From contig PNOH01000007.1 of assembly GCA_013824715.1 (NCBI GenBank), positions 62,001 to 126,000 of the forward strand: a stretch of 64,000 nt of DNA, in the 5' to 3' direction. Position 1 is the stretch's first letter, and each line of letters begins with the position of its first letter. The notes under the pieces are model-generated. The model did not search any database. It was not told the DNA's origin and saw nothing but the letters and a program-made list of their open reading frames with translations. The position numbers and the translations under genes are program-made. Below, piece after piece: positions 15,264 to 24,904 of the stretch. This stretch comes from Odoribacter sp. GTDB lineage: Bacteria > Bacteroidota > Bacteroidia > Bacteroidales > Prolixibacteraceae.

Positions 15264-18238
15264 ATTTTACTTACTTTTTTTACTTTTAGAATGGTATCAT
15301 ACACGATAGGTGCAGCAATAAATACAGTTGAATAAGAACCAACGAACACCCCTATTAACAGGGCGAAAGTAAAGCCTTGCATGGATGTGCCGCCGAAAAT
15401 GAAGATAGCAAGCAGTACAATGAAAACGGTTAACGAAGTACTGAAGGTACGACGAAGCGTGGTGTTCATGGCATGGTCCATGTTGTCGGCCAAAGTACGT
15501 TTCGGATAGAGGTGAATGTATTCGCGGATACGATCATAAACAACTACTGTGTCGTTAATGGAATAACCGATCACCGTTAGGATTGCAGCAATAAATCCCT
15601 GGTCAACTTCCATAGAGAAAGGAGAGATGCTATAAAAAATGGAAAATATACCCAGGGTAAGAATAGCATCGTGGGCAAGTGAGAGCAAGCCGCCCATTCC
15701 ATATTGCCAATTCTTAAACCTTATAGCAACATAAATAAATATCATGAGCAACGAGAGCAATACCGCAATTACTGCATCTTTTTTGAGGTCATCCGAAATG
15801 GTGGGACCTACTTTCTGTGAACTTTTAAGATTCAGTTTTGAGAAAGTGTCACTTGAGATGTCCCCTATAAAACCGGATTTTTTTAATCCTTCATACATTT
15901 CCTCTTCCACTTGGTTGTCTGCATCTGCGCTGAGGTCATCAATCTTATAAGTAGTCGTAATACGCACGGTGTTAGCATTACCGTAAGTTTTAACTTCAGG
16001 GGTGTGGCTGAAAACCACAGCTAAAGCGCTTTGTACATCGGCAACTTTTACATCTTTATCGAAGCTAACTATGTAAGTTCGTCCACCTTTAAAATCGATA
16101 CCTGCCTGAAATCCACGTACTGCAAACGACAGAAATGAAATTACAATGAGTGATCCCGATACCCAATAGGCAATTTTGCGTTTGGCAAGGAATGGAACAC
16201 TAGTTTTACGCAACCAGTTTTTAGTAAATTTGGATGTAAAAGTAATTGGTTTATTCTGTTTTAACTGACGTTCAAAAATGAGCCTTGTAATAAAGATTGA
16301 CGTAAAGAGGGACGTAATGATACCAATGATCAATGTGGTTGCGAAACCTTTGATCGGGCCTGAGCCAAAAAAGAAAAGAACAATACCGGTTAACAGGGTT
16401 GTAACCTGTCCGTCAATAATTGCAGAATAGGCTGCATTGAACCCATCATGGACAGCAAGCTTTAACGATTTGCCGGCCAGCATTTCTTCTTCAACACGTT
16501 CGTAGATCAATACGTTGGCATCAACAGCCATACCCATGGTTAACACAATACCGGCAATACCCGGCAAAGTTAATACAGCTCCCACTGAAGCGAGAATCCC
16601 AATCAGGAAGAACACGTTTACAATCAAGGCAATATTCGAAGTCATACCTGCCCTTTTGCTATAAAAGAACAACATGTATCCAAGTGTCAGCAGAAAGGCG
16701 ATAAGAAAAGACCACATACCACTGTTGATTGCCTCGCGCCCAAGTGAAGGACCAACAACATCTTCAGCAATGATAATAGCCGGAGCCGGCATTTTTCCTG
16801 ATTTCAGGATGTTTGCCAGGTCCTTTGCTTCTTCAATACTTTCAAGACCGGTAATTGAAGAACGGCCACCGGTGATTTCCTGTATAACGTTCGGGTAAGA
16901 ACGAACATAACCGTCGAGTACAATGGCAATGGATTTGCCAACATTTTCTTTGGTCAGCCGTGCCCATGTTTTAGCACCTTCACTGTTCATGTTCATGGTT
17001 ACTTCAGGCTGGCTGCCCATATCGGCATAATCCTGCCGTGCATCGGTAATAACATCGCCTTCAAGAGGAGCTTTACCGTCGCGGCTGCTTACTTTAATGG
17101 CAATCAGACGATAGAATTTTTCTTCTTTGTCAATAGCTTTTGCTGTCCATTTGAAAATCAGGTTTCGTGGAAGCAAAGCCTTTACCTGGTCCATTTTCAG
17201 GTAATTGTTTACAGTAGCCGTATCTTTAAAGTGGGAAGTACCAACTGCAGCTCCGGGATATAACTGGCCATCGGCAGTCGCACTTGGCGATAATACAGAG
17301 AACAATGGGAACTGCTTATTTATGTCAGCATTTTTATCCAATGAAGCCGAATCCGTTTTTGCTGTTTTGTCCAATTCACTTAGCAGACTGTTCGAATCTT
17401 CTTTTTTTGCTGCTTTTGCTGTAGTGTCGGCAGGAGCAATAGAAGCCTGAGTTTTGATAGCCTGAATTTCCACCAGTTTCTGGTTGGCCTGAGCCAAATA
17501 TTGATAAACTTCGCTGTTGTCATAAGTTTCCCAGAATTCGAGGTTGGCCGTTCCCTGCAACAGTTTACGGACGCGTTTCGGATCATCAACTCCAGGAAGT
17601 TCAACCAGGATGCGGCCTGCAGTCTGTAATGGCTGGATGTTTGGCTGGGCCACACCGAAACGGTCAATACGTGTGCGGATAATGTTAAATGAATTGTCGA
17701 TAGCGATTTTGGTTTCCTTGTGCAAAACGTCCAATACTTCATTATTGGTTGAATTGTATTTGATCTGGTCTTTTAATTCCAATGTATTGAAAATGGAAGC
17801 CAGTTTGCCGCTCGGAGAAATCTCTTCGAAAGCTTTGCCGAATGAAGTTACAAAATCATCCTGACCTTTTTTCTGTTTTTCAACGGCCAGCTTAAGCGCT
17901 GCACTAAAAGTCGAATCCTTGCTGTAGTTTGACAACGATTTAACCAGGTCAACCACCGAAACTTCGAGGGTCACGTTCATACCGCCCTGCAAGTCAAGAC
18001 CAAGACCGAGCTGGAGTTCTTTAACTTCTTTGAAGGTGTATTTACGAAGACCTAATAAATTGTAAACCACTTCGCTTGACATGGAGTCAAGGTAAGCGAG
18101 TTCCTTTTGTTTTTCTCCTTTTGCATATACCTTGGCATCTTTTTCAACTTTGCCCGCGAAATAAGTGAAGCTAAGCTGATAAACACAGATCAAACCAATT
18201 AGTATTGCAAAAAGTCTAATTGCACCTTTGTTTTGCAT
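15260..18238 (-). CDS. secDF: Protein translocase subunit SecDF (fused)
   Basis: This 992-residue fusion of SecD and SecF uses the proton-motive force to help complete export through SecYEG. The N-terminal helix is followed by the SecD P1 region (LGLGLDLQGGMNVTLEV), a large periplasmic domain with an alanine/lysine-rich insert at about residues 260-300, and the SecD membrane block (GMAVDANVLIYERVEEE). SecF begins near residue 640 with GIDFKGGRTYIVSF and has its own membrane block (IGYSINDTVVVYDRIRE). The conserved D-x-N and D-T-V motifs of both halves are present. The single-chain form is normal in Bacteroidota. The gene starts at ATG 18238 and stands alone. Confidence 0.96.
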   Translation of the reverse strand: MQNKGAIRLFAILIGLICVYQLSFTYFAGKVEKDAKVYAKGEKQKELAYLDSMSSEVVYNLLGLRKYTFKEVKELQLGLGLDLQGGMNVTLEVSVVDLVKSLSNYSKDSTFSAALKLAVEKQKKGQDDFVTSFGKAFEEISPSGKLASIFNTLELKDQIKYNSTNNEVLDVLHKETKIAIDNSFNIIRTRIDRFGVAQPNIQPLQTAGRILVELPGVDDPKRVRKLLQGTANLEFWETYDNSEVYQYLAQANQKLVEIQAIKTQASIAPADTTAKAAKKEDSNSLLSELDKTAKTDSASLDKNADINKQFPLFSVLSPSATADGQLYPGAAVGTSHFKDTATVNNYLKMDQVKALLPRNLIFKWTAKAIDKEEKFYRLIAIKVSSRDGKAPLEGDVITDARQDYADMGSQPEVTMNMNSEGAKTWARLTKENVGKSIAIVLDGYVRSYPNVIQEITGGRSSITGLESIEEAKDLANILKSGKMPAPAIIIAEDVVGPSLGREAINSGMWSFLIAFLLTLGYMLFFYSKRAGMTSNIALIVNVFFLIGILASVGAVLTLPGIAGIVLTMGMAVDANVLIYERVEEEMLAGKSLKLAVHDGFNAAYSAIIDGQVTTLLTGIVLFFFGSGPIKGFATTLIIGIITSLFTSIFITRLIFERQLKQNKPITFTSKFTKNWLRKTSVPFLAKRKIAYWVSGSLIVISFLSFAVRGFQAGIDFKGGRTYIVSFDKDVKVADVQSALAVVFSHTPEVKTYGNANTVRITTTYKIDDLSADADNQVEEEMYEGLKKSGFIGDISSDTFSKLNLKSSQKVGPTISDDLKKDAVIAVLLSLLMIFIYVAIRFKNWQYGMGGLLSLAHDAILTLGIFSIFYSISPFSMEVDQGFIAAILTVIGYSINDTVVVYDRIREYIHLYPKRTLADNMDHAMNTTLRRTFSTSLTVFIVLLAIFIFGGTSMQGFTFALLIGVFVGSYSTVFIAAPIVYDTILKVKKVSKI

Positions 18239-18374
18239 TTTGTAAAAATTTAAATTGTTTATTAATAGTTATTTATGATATTTTTTGTTCCGACTGTATT
18301 ATTTCATAAATTCTTATCATGTACCAAATCCATTTCGTTTTGGAACAATGATCCTGTCAATAATTAATCAGGAA

Positions 18375-18785
18375 TTAAACTAACGGAGGGGTGTCGTCGG
18401 GACTGGCATACAGAACCCGGTTAAAAGGAAGGGAATGAAACGAACAGATGACCGGAAATGATGAATGAAGAGTTTCGGCTTTCATCAGTTGGAATGTCCG
18501 TAGATTATAATATTTCAATATAAATTTATCCTGAGTATATGCAAATCGAAAACGAACTGAAAATTCTGTTCCCAATGTTTTAAGATTGTAAGTAGGGACC
18601 TGGGTACAGAAGAAAGTCTTATTTGCTTCAGTATCGTCAGAAGCCGGAATTTTATTCATCTTTTCGGTCAGCTTCTGATTGGCTGAGTGATATATATCGA
18701 AAACGGCTGCCGCACCAACTATGGCAAGAAGCAGGCTCAGCTTCATAATAAAGCTTTTCGATATGTATTTCTTAAAACGCATCAT
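18375..18785 (-). CDS. Uncharacterised membrane-anchored protein
   Basis: This 136-residue protein has one N-terminal membrane helix (about residues 13-31, FIMKLSLLLAIVGAAAVFDI) followed by a soluble part that probably faces the periplasm. The middle contains TEFSVRFRFAYTQDKFILKYY and the end is rich in proline and aspartate (DDTPPLV). Two adjacent ATGs (18785 and 18782) could start it. I recognise no family. It lies between secDF and pcm, with gaps of more than 130 bp on both sides, so it is probably transcribed alone. Confidence 0.6.
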   Translation of the reverse strand: MMRFKKYISKSFIMKLSLLLAIVGAAAVFDIYHSANQKLTEKMNKIPASDDTEANKTFFCTQVPTYNLKTLGTEFSVRFRFAYTQDKFILKYYNLRTFQLMKAETLHSSFPVICSFHSLPFNRVLYASPDDTPPLV

Positions 18786-18967
18786 TTTCTTTTTCAGCCG
18801 CCAAATATATTTATTTTTTCTGTGGAATTGGTAACAAAAAACAGTAAAAATTGAAGCCTTACCTCCTGTCTTGATTAACCAATTGGATAAAAGTCACATT
18901 TTGTGGATTATTCCGTATAAACCAGTCTGAACTGGTCAACTTTACTGATACTGATACATCTATTATA

Positions 18968-19756
18968 ATGGAAACTATTAGGCCAATATTACTTTCTTCA
19001 TTTTATACAATCAGGATACTGTTCTTTCTGATTTTAACAGTAGTTTCCTGCTCATCGGCCAGGCAGGATCCGGAGAAAAAAGATAAAAAAATTTCAAATA
19101 ATATGAATACGGTACAAGATGAAGAAACCCCTCAGTGGAAAAAAGAGACGAAGAATATGGTGAACCACCAACTGATTTCGAGAGGGATTGCTGACAAGAA
19201 GGTGCTCCGGGTGATGGAAAATACACCACGCCATTTGTTTATTCCGGAAAACTTAAGGAAAGAAGCTTACAGAGACGGGCCCTTACCTATTGGTGAAGGA
19301 CAAACCATTTCACAGCCTTATATCGTTGCCATCATGACCGAATTACTGAGACTGGAAGGACATGAAAAAGTGCTTGAAATCGGTACTGGTTCCGGTTACC
19401 AGGCGGCTGTACTGTCTCCGTTGGTTGATACCTGTTACACGATTGAATTGGTACCCAAACTGGCCGAAAGAGCCAGCGAATGCTTAAAGCAACTCGGCTA
19501 CACCAATGTTATTGCCAAATGTGGCGACGGATACCAGGGCTGGCCGGAGCATGCGCCATTCGACCGGATTATCATCACTGCTGCACCCGAAGAAATTCCA
19601 AAAACACTGGTTGAACAATTAAAGCCTGATGGGATAATGGTACTTCCTGTCGGGAGATTTTATCAGGAACTGATTGTAGTAACAAAGACCAGGAATGGGA
19701 TCAATAGGGAAAGCATTATCCCTGTCCGCTTTGTTCCAATGGTGAAACCAGATTGA
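18968..19756 (+). CDS. pcm: Protein-L-isoaspartate O-methyltransferase, predicted lipoprotein form
   Basis: Residues 60-262 are a PCMT domain: TPRHLFIPENLRKEAYRDGPLPIG, GQTISQPYIVAIMTELL, the SAM-binding VLEIGTGSGYQAAVL, and RIIITAAPEEIPKTLVEQL. These enzymes methylate isoaspartyl residues in damaged proteins. The first 35 residues form a hydrophobic segment ending LTVVSCSSAR, which resembles a lipobox with the cysteine at about residue 28. This suggests a lipid-anchored, periplasmic form. An internal start at the second Met (NNMNTVQ, around residue 45) would give the ordinary cytosolic enzyme. The 3' end overlaps the convergent activase gene by 41 bp. Confidence 0.88.
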   Translation: METIRPILLSSFYTIRILFFLILTVVSCSSARQDPEKKDKKISNNMNTVQDEETPQWKKETKNMVNHQLISRGIADKKVLRVMENTPRHLFIPENLRKEAYRDGPLPIGEGQTISQPYIVAIMTELLRLEGHEKVLEIGTGSGYQAAVLSPLVDTCYTIELVPKLAERASECLKQLGYTNVIAKCGDGYQGWPEHAPFDRIIITAAPEEIPKTLVEQLKPDGIMVLPVGRFYQELIVVTKTRNGINRESIIPVRFVPMVKPD

Positions 19757-22700
19757 TTGCCGCTAATCCGTTAGGTTTCTTCTTCCTGAATTTCAGATAG
19801 GGGATAATGTCTTCATTTTTGATTCCGGCAGTACCATCGTATTCAATGGTAACCACTGGAACGCCGGTCAATTCCTCAATTCTGGAGGTCATGGCTTCGG
19901 TTACCAGCGACGGACAGCAATACGAAGGATTGGTCTGAATAAACAAATCCAGATCGGGATACTGATTGATCAGCCTGTGTATTTTCAGGATATTTTCCAC
20001 TGATTCTCCCCGATGCAGAATGTTTAGTCCAAACTGGTTGAGCCAGTCGTCGGTTTCTCCGGAAGTGGACGATTTTGAATATCCGTTGTACTTGTAAAAA
20101 TATTTTTTGTATTGATCTTCAACCAATGGGATCAACGATTTCATGAATTTGATTTTCGCATAATTCATGTAACGGCCTTCTTTAAAAAACCGTTCGGTAT
20201 AAGGATTAACAACAATTTTTATGTATTCACTGTATGGGGTGGTAATCACTTCGCCCCCGTTATCTTCCACCATGCTGATCAGATTCTGGTTCATCAGGTC
20301 GTTGTCGCGCACGTACAAATCACCGAAGATGGCCACTTTCGGACGATTTGTCCGTTCAATATCAATAGATTCAAAACCTTTCATAATTTTTTCGAGAACC
20401 GGTTCTTTCGGTTTACCCTGCCGGAAGGCATCATTCAGCATAGACAAGGCCTGGTCGGTCATTTCATCTGTCGTTCCCCTGACCTTTTCATACGGACGGA
20501 TGTTGCAGCCGATTTTGCGCACAAAGCCGCCGAACATATAAGCCAGATAGGCATTGATAGCCGTGGGCAATGAAAAATCGTAGAAAACCACATCGCCCAG
20601 ATAGACCGACGCCTGTTCCATTCCTTTACCATAGTTGTCGAGCAATTTTTTCATGAAGTGCGGGAACATGCTGAGGTTGCATGAAAGAGTGGATTTCGTG
20701 ACCCAAAGGGCGGTATCGGCCGGATTCAACTGGTTCGACTCCATATAGTCTATGGCATTCCTGACGATGATACTCAAAGGCAAACATTGGCCGGTATTCA
20801 TGCTCAGGCTACGCTTTATTGACTCATCAGTGCTGTTTGCCACATGGGCATCGATGCCGCTGTTTTGCAGTACGGCCTCCAGCAAAGGCGCAACATACGG
20901 GTCCCACGAGGGCAACAGGAGCGTTTTGTTTTTCAGGTTCTTTGAACCGGCGAATATGGAACCCGATAGTTGGTTATCCTCCGGTTCAATCTGCTGAACG
21001 AGCTTACTGAATTTACTGAAATCAATGGCATGCGTCCGGAGTGTTTGGGAAGCCTCGCTGACAAGCGTTCCGATGTATTCGGGCCAGGACTGATTTTCCA
21101 CTGAAGGCGCTTCCACCATCTTTTTTTTCTCTCCGGTGATTCTTTTTTCAGGCCCGGACTCTTGTCTTTTACGGTGATTCCTGAAGGCCCGGATGGCTGC
21201 TTCAATTCGCGTTTCATAACCAACTGCCGAATCATGTTCATCGAGTTGAAGGATCAGATAAGGTTTCCGGCAGGCATCAAATATCTCCTTGAAGTATTCG
21301 ATCACGAACGAATCGGGCGTGCATTTGAAAGACGTGATGAGTACCGGGTAACAATTATTGGTTCGCGAAATAACATCAGCAGCATACAAAATTCTGGAGG
21401 CAAATTTCCATTTAATTGACTTAACCAGATCATCGGCCATATTGATTTCAGCAGGTTTGAAGGGCAACATATCCATAAAGAATGTTTTGACCCCCATTTT
21501 TTCGATGATGTCCGGGATTGAATTGTTCATTGATGGGGACAGCACCGTATAGGAACGCCCCAGCAACATCACATGGATATCACCGGGATCTTTTATTTCC
21601 TCCTGATAAAGCGACTTCCATTCTTCGCGCACCGACTGAACCTGCTTTTTTGCTTTTTCCCAGGCCAGGTTAATATCAATAAACCCAATATCGTTGATTC
21701 CGATGGATTTGAACATCCGGTAAATTTCGAGACGGATAAAAAGCTCGCCATTTGAATATTTCAGCAAAGGAGTAAGAAGCTGATGCCCTGAATTAAAATT
21801 TTTCTGCACGGAGATGACAGATGAAACAAACTGGGTGTAATAACAGTATTGCTTGTTCATTTTCGATTCCTGAAATTCTTCAAGGTAAACCGGAAGGAAA
21901 ATATAATCGGCCTTTTTGCTCAGATCATCCACATGCCCGTGCATGGCGGCGATTGGAGCACAAAACTCGGCGCTGCTCAGGTTTTTTCCGTCTTTAACTG
22001 CCGTTTTATAATCTTCGCTGGTAACCGTCCGGATGGAAAGAAAACCGAAAAATTTTCTCCAGAACAGAATTTCATCAAACATGTGCAGGCCAGCCGGAAT
22101 TCCAATAGTCGTGTGGGTTTTGGCTGAGCTTGCCCTGAATTTGAACAACTCCTTTCGTTTGCTGATCAATTGAAAATGAAGTGATTTGTTCTTCACGTAT
22201 TTGTTGTCCTGATAATCCCTGCCGCATAAAAAGCCGTAGGCTTCTGTCTCATGATCAACTTCAGCCACTTTGAGTTTGCAATGATTGGTGCACAATTCGC
22301 AGACTTCGCTCCTGACTTGTATCGCTTTTTTATACAGATCAAGTCCCCGGAATTTGGCGCTGGCAACCAGATTATCGTGTAATTCGAGCGCCACACCTAA
22401 CGCTCCGGTTAAATGGCAATACCTCGAAACCAGGATTGGTTTGTTCAGTTTCTGTTCAAAAGCAGCAACCAACGCTTTGTTTTTCGCAGTAGCTCCCTGA
22501 AAATAGATGGTATTCCCGATGTAGCCGGTCACGGCCACTTTGGTGAGGTAGTTCTCGCGTGTGGAATGCAAAACAGCAGCCAGTATTTCGTCAGTTGAAT
22601 AGCCGGCCATCAGGTAATGGTTCAGGTCGCGTTCCATAAAAACCGTGCACCGGTCGCTTGCCATCGGCGATTGAACATGTCCGACCCTTCCTGAATATTC

Positions 22701-24131
22701 ATCCAGGGTACATCCCAGTCTTTTGGCCTGTTCTTCAATAAAACTTCCGGTACCTGCCGCACAAACATTATTCATCACCGAAAAAGTAACCATTCCGTTC
22801 CGCATCACGGTAAACTTGGAGTCCTGTCCGCCAATCTCGATAATGGTATCGGTTTCCGGATTCAATTCCCAGGCGGCCCGGGCGTGAGCAGTTATTTCAT
22901 CCGGGATGATGTCTGCTCCAATAATTTTCCCTATAAATTTCCTGCCCGATCCGGTAGTGCCAGCTCCTGAAACACTTAAACGGATCTGCCGTTTTTCCGC
23001 AAAATCAAGAATGGCTTCAAAAATAATCTGTACAGCTTGCAGCGGCTGACCCGATGTAGAGGTGTAAAATCCGGCCAGAACTTCCTTTTTTTGATCGAGT
23101 ATAACTGCTTTAGTACTCGTCGAGCCAATATCAATGCCCAGAAAAACCTGTATCCGGCTTTTCTTTTTCAGGAAGGCATAAACATCAACCTCAACAACTT
23201 TCATCGCCGGAAAATAAACGGATTTGAAATGATACCTTTCGTGCAATTCGAAATCGGGATAGTCTGATAATTTCAGTTGCAACGGAGGATAATAATACTT
23301 TTTTTCCTTTTGTTCTGAAATTACGATATCACCAATACTTTGGAGGTCACTTCCGACAAGGGTTTCATCATCCCTGCTATTTATGGCAGCGCCTATTGCT
23401 CCATAAACAGGTGCATACGCGTCAACGGTAATTTTCTGATGGATAAAATGTCCGATATGGCCGATAACTGCTTTATTTAAAGCGACTCCGCCAGCCGCAA
23501 CAACATTCGGCGCAGCATTGTTCTGAAAGACGGTATCAACGATATTTTTTGCCAGGCCAAAGGATAATCCGTCACAGATTTCACCGAGTGAATACCCTTC
23601 CTGCTGGGCATGAATCAGGTCGGTCTTGGCAAAGACTGCACAGCGCGAAGCTATTTTCGGGAATGTTCCTTTGTTCTCATAAGCCAGTCTGCTAAATTCC
23701 TGAATACCGGACAAGTTCAGCCGTTCGGCCTGCTGATCGAGAAAATTGCCGGTTCCGGCGGCACACGAGGTATTGGATTTAAAATTCAGGTATTCCCCGT
23801 TCTGATCGAAAGTCACGAGACCAAATTTCTCAGCGCCAATGATTAATAGTGACTGAACCCTGGGATGAAAATGTTTGGCCGCTGTGATGTATGCAATCCT
23901 TGAGTCAACCGACTTGGCGTACCTGAAGATGGAAGGCGACGAAGCCGTATATCCAATCGAATTGAGTTTTTTGATTTCGATGCCACAAAGTAAATTCTGT
24001 AAACTTTCGGCGATCTGACCCTTGTGAAAAGTATAGGAGTTGCTAATAATCCGGTTATCTTCATCAATCATTGCAATGCCAATTGCAACGGAACCAATAT
24101 CTACACCCAGATAATACTTTTTAATTACCAT
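19716..24131 (-). CDS. Fused acyl-CoA dehydratase activase (two BadF/HgdC ATPase domains plus DUF2229/HgdB-like region)
   Basis: This 1471-residue protein opens with two ASKHA ATPase domains of the 2-hydroxyglutaryl-CoA dehydratase activator type. The first (about residues 1-260) has GVDIGSVAIGIA and CAAGTGNFLDQQ. The second (about 325-590) has GIDIGSTSTKAVI, IEIGGQDSKF and CAAGTGSFIEEQ. The CAAGTG cysteine in each would hold the [4Fe-4S] cluster shared by an activase dimer. A cysteine-rich stretch (CELCTNHCKL) and a DUF2229/HgdB-like region follow to the C-terminus. Activases feed an ATP-energised electron to a dehydratase or reductase. The large fused form is widespread in anaerobes and its substrate is unknown. 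No separate HgdA/B dehydratase is adjacent. It overlaps pcm convergently by 41 bp. Confidence 0.9.
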   Translation of the reverse strand: MVIKKYYLGVDIGSVAIGIAMIDEDNRIISNSYTFHKGQIAESLQNLLCGIEIKKLNSIGYTASSPSIFRYAKSVDSRIAYITAAKHFHPRVQSLLIIGAEKFGLVTFDQNGEYLNFKSNTSCAAGTGNFLDQQAERLNLSGIQEFSRLAYENKGTFPKIASRCAVFAKTDLIHAQQEGYSLGEICDGLSFGLAKNIVDTVFQNNAAPNVVAAGGVALNKAVIGHIGHFIHQKITVDAYAPVYGAIGAAINSRDDETLVGSDLQSIGDIVISEQKEKKYYYPPLQLKLSDYPDFELHERYHFKSVYFPAMKVVEVDVYAFLKKKSRIQVFLGIDIGSTSTKAVILDQKKEVLAGFYTSTSGQPLQAVQIIFEAILDFAEKRQIRLSVSGAGTTGSGRKFIGKIIGADIIPDEITAHARAAWELNPETDTIIEIGGQDSKFTVMRNGMVTFSVMNNVCAAGTGSFIEEQAKRLGCTLDEYSGRVGHVQSPMASDRCTVFMERDLNHYLMAGYSTDEILAAVLHSTRENYLTKVAVTGYIGNTIYFQGATAKNKALVAAFEQKLNKPILVSRYCHLTGALGVALELHDNLVASAKFRGLDLYKKAIQVRSEVCELCTNHCKLKVAEVDHETEAYGFLCGRDYQDNKYVKNKSLHFQLISKRKELFKFRASSAKTHTTIGIPAGLHMFDEILFWRKFFGFLSIRTVTSEDYKTAVKDGKNLSSAEFCAPIAAMHGHVDDLSKKADYIFLPVYLEEFQESKMNKQYCYYTQFVSSVISVQKNFNSGHQLLTPLLKYSNGELFIRLEIYRMFKSIGINDIGFIDINLAWEKAKKQVQSVREEWKSLYQEEIKDPGDIHVMLLGRSYTVLSPSMNNSIPDIIEKMGVKTFFMDMLPFKPAEINMADDLVKSIKWKFASRILYAADVISRTNNCYPVLITSFKCTPDSFVIEYFKEIFDACRKPYLILQLDEHDSAVGYETRIEAAIRAFRNHRKRQESGPEKRITGEKKKMVEAPSVENQSWPEYIGTLVSEASQTLRTHAIDFSKFSKLVQQIEPEDNQLSGSIFAGSKNLKNKTLLLPSWDPYVAPLLEAVLQNSGIDAHVANSTDESIKRSLSMNTGQCLPLSIIVRNAIDYMESNQLNPADTALWVTKSTLSCNLSMFPHFMKKLLDNYGKGMEQASVYLGDVVFYDFSLPTAINAYLAYMFGGFVRKIGCNIRPYEKVRGTTDEMTDQALSMLNDAFRQGKPKEPVLEKIMKGFESIDIERTNRPKVAIFGDLYVRDNDLMNQNLISMVEDNGGEVITTPYSEYIKIVVNPYTERFFKEGRYMNYAKIKFMKSLIPLVEDQYKKYFYKYNGYSKSSTSGETDDWLNQFGLNILHRGESVENILKIHRLINQYPDLDLFIQTNPSYCCPSLVTEAMTSRIEELTGVPVVTIEYDGTAGIKNEDIIPYLKFRKKKPNGLAAINLVSPLEQSGQG

Positions 24132-24285
24132 CTAACTTCTTATTAAGAATGGTTAAACGACAATAAGGCGATTCTTCAGTGGAAATGAACTAATTCTAAA
24201 TCAAAGCTAAAGTATATATAATTTCATCAACATGGAACAAGTGTGGTGGTGGAAGTACATTCAAATTCAGTTTCGCTAAAAAATA

Positions 24286-24293
24286 TATCTTTG
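24286..24293 (+). promoter_or_regulatory. Candidate -7 promoter element (TATCTTTG)
   Basis: TATCTTTG is an exact TAnnTTTG match 20 bp before the cytidylate-kinase-like start. I see no TTG at proper spacing, but position and sequence are typical for Bacteroidota. Confidence 0.5.
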
Positions 24294-24313
24294 CCAATAA
24301 ATTGACTGGAAAA

Positions 24314-24904
24314 ATGACCAAACTTGATATCACCATAACCGGCGATCTGGGAAGTGGTAAAAGCAGTATTGCAAAGGCCTTGTGCAAAATGCTGAATTTC
24401 AAATATTTTTCAACGGGTAGCATTCAACGGCAAATTGGAAAAGAAAATGGGATGAACACCCTGGAGTTAAATTACTTCGCGGAAGAAAATAAGGATATTG
24501 ACAAATATATTGACGACCAGGTAATTAAATTAAACGACGAACCCGATTCTTTTATTCTCGACTCAAGAATGGCCTGGCATTTCATTCGAAAATCTTTCAA
24601 AATTTACCTGACCGTCGATCCTATTGTCGCAGCCCAAAGGGTAATAGCAGACAATCAGCGGGAAGGCGAACCTGTGATTGGGGATGCTTATGAGAAATCA
24701 TTAAACCTGCTGGAACGGAGGGCTGCCGAGGACAAACGGTTTAAGGCGATTTATGGCGTGGATTGCGGTGATTTAACCAATTATGATTTGGTAATTGACA
24801 CTACTTTTTCAAGTGTTGAAGAAGTCTCAGAATTGATCGTCAAGCGTTATACCGAATTTTTAAATATACAAAATTCCTTTAACTCCCTCTCGCGCGATTA
24901 CTAA
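24314..24904 (+). CDS. Cytidylate kinase-like P-loop kinase
   Basis: This 196-residue protein starts at ATG 24314; a TTG 12 bp earlier is in frame but less likely. It has a P-loop GDLGSGKSSIAKAL at residues 8-21, a short substrate region with FSTGSIQRQI, the FILDSRMAWHFI segment and an arginine-rich lid (VIADNQREGE). This is the (d)CMP/AMP-kinase fold of the cytidylate_kin2 group. A kinase activity on a nucleoside monophosphate is likely, but it is shorter than standard Cmk (about 225), and the true substrate is unclear. Its last 26 bp overlap the convergent P-type ATPase gene. Confidence 0.75.
   Translation: MTKLDITITGDLGSGKSSIAKALCKMLNFKYFSTGSIQRQIGKENGMNTLELNYFAEENKDIDKYIDDQVIKLNDEPDSFILDSRMAWHFIRKSFKIYLTVDPIVAAQRVIADNQREGEPVIGDAYEKSLNLLERRAAEDKRFKAIYGVDCGDLTNYDLVIDTTFSSVEEVSELIVKRYTEFLNIQNSFNSLSRDY

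Noticed and set aside
20000-24131. Split activase with separate HgdA/B subunits
   Set aside because: The frame is continuous for 1471 codons with no stop or frameshift, so it is a true fusion.
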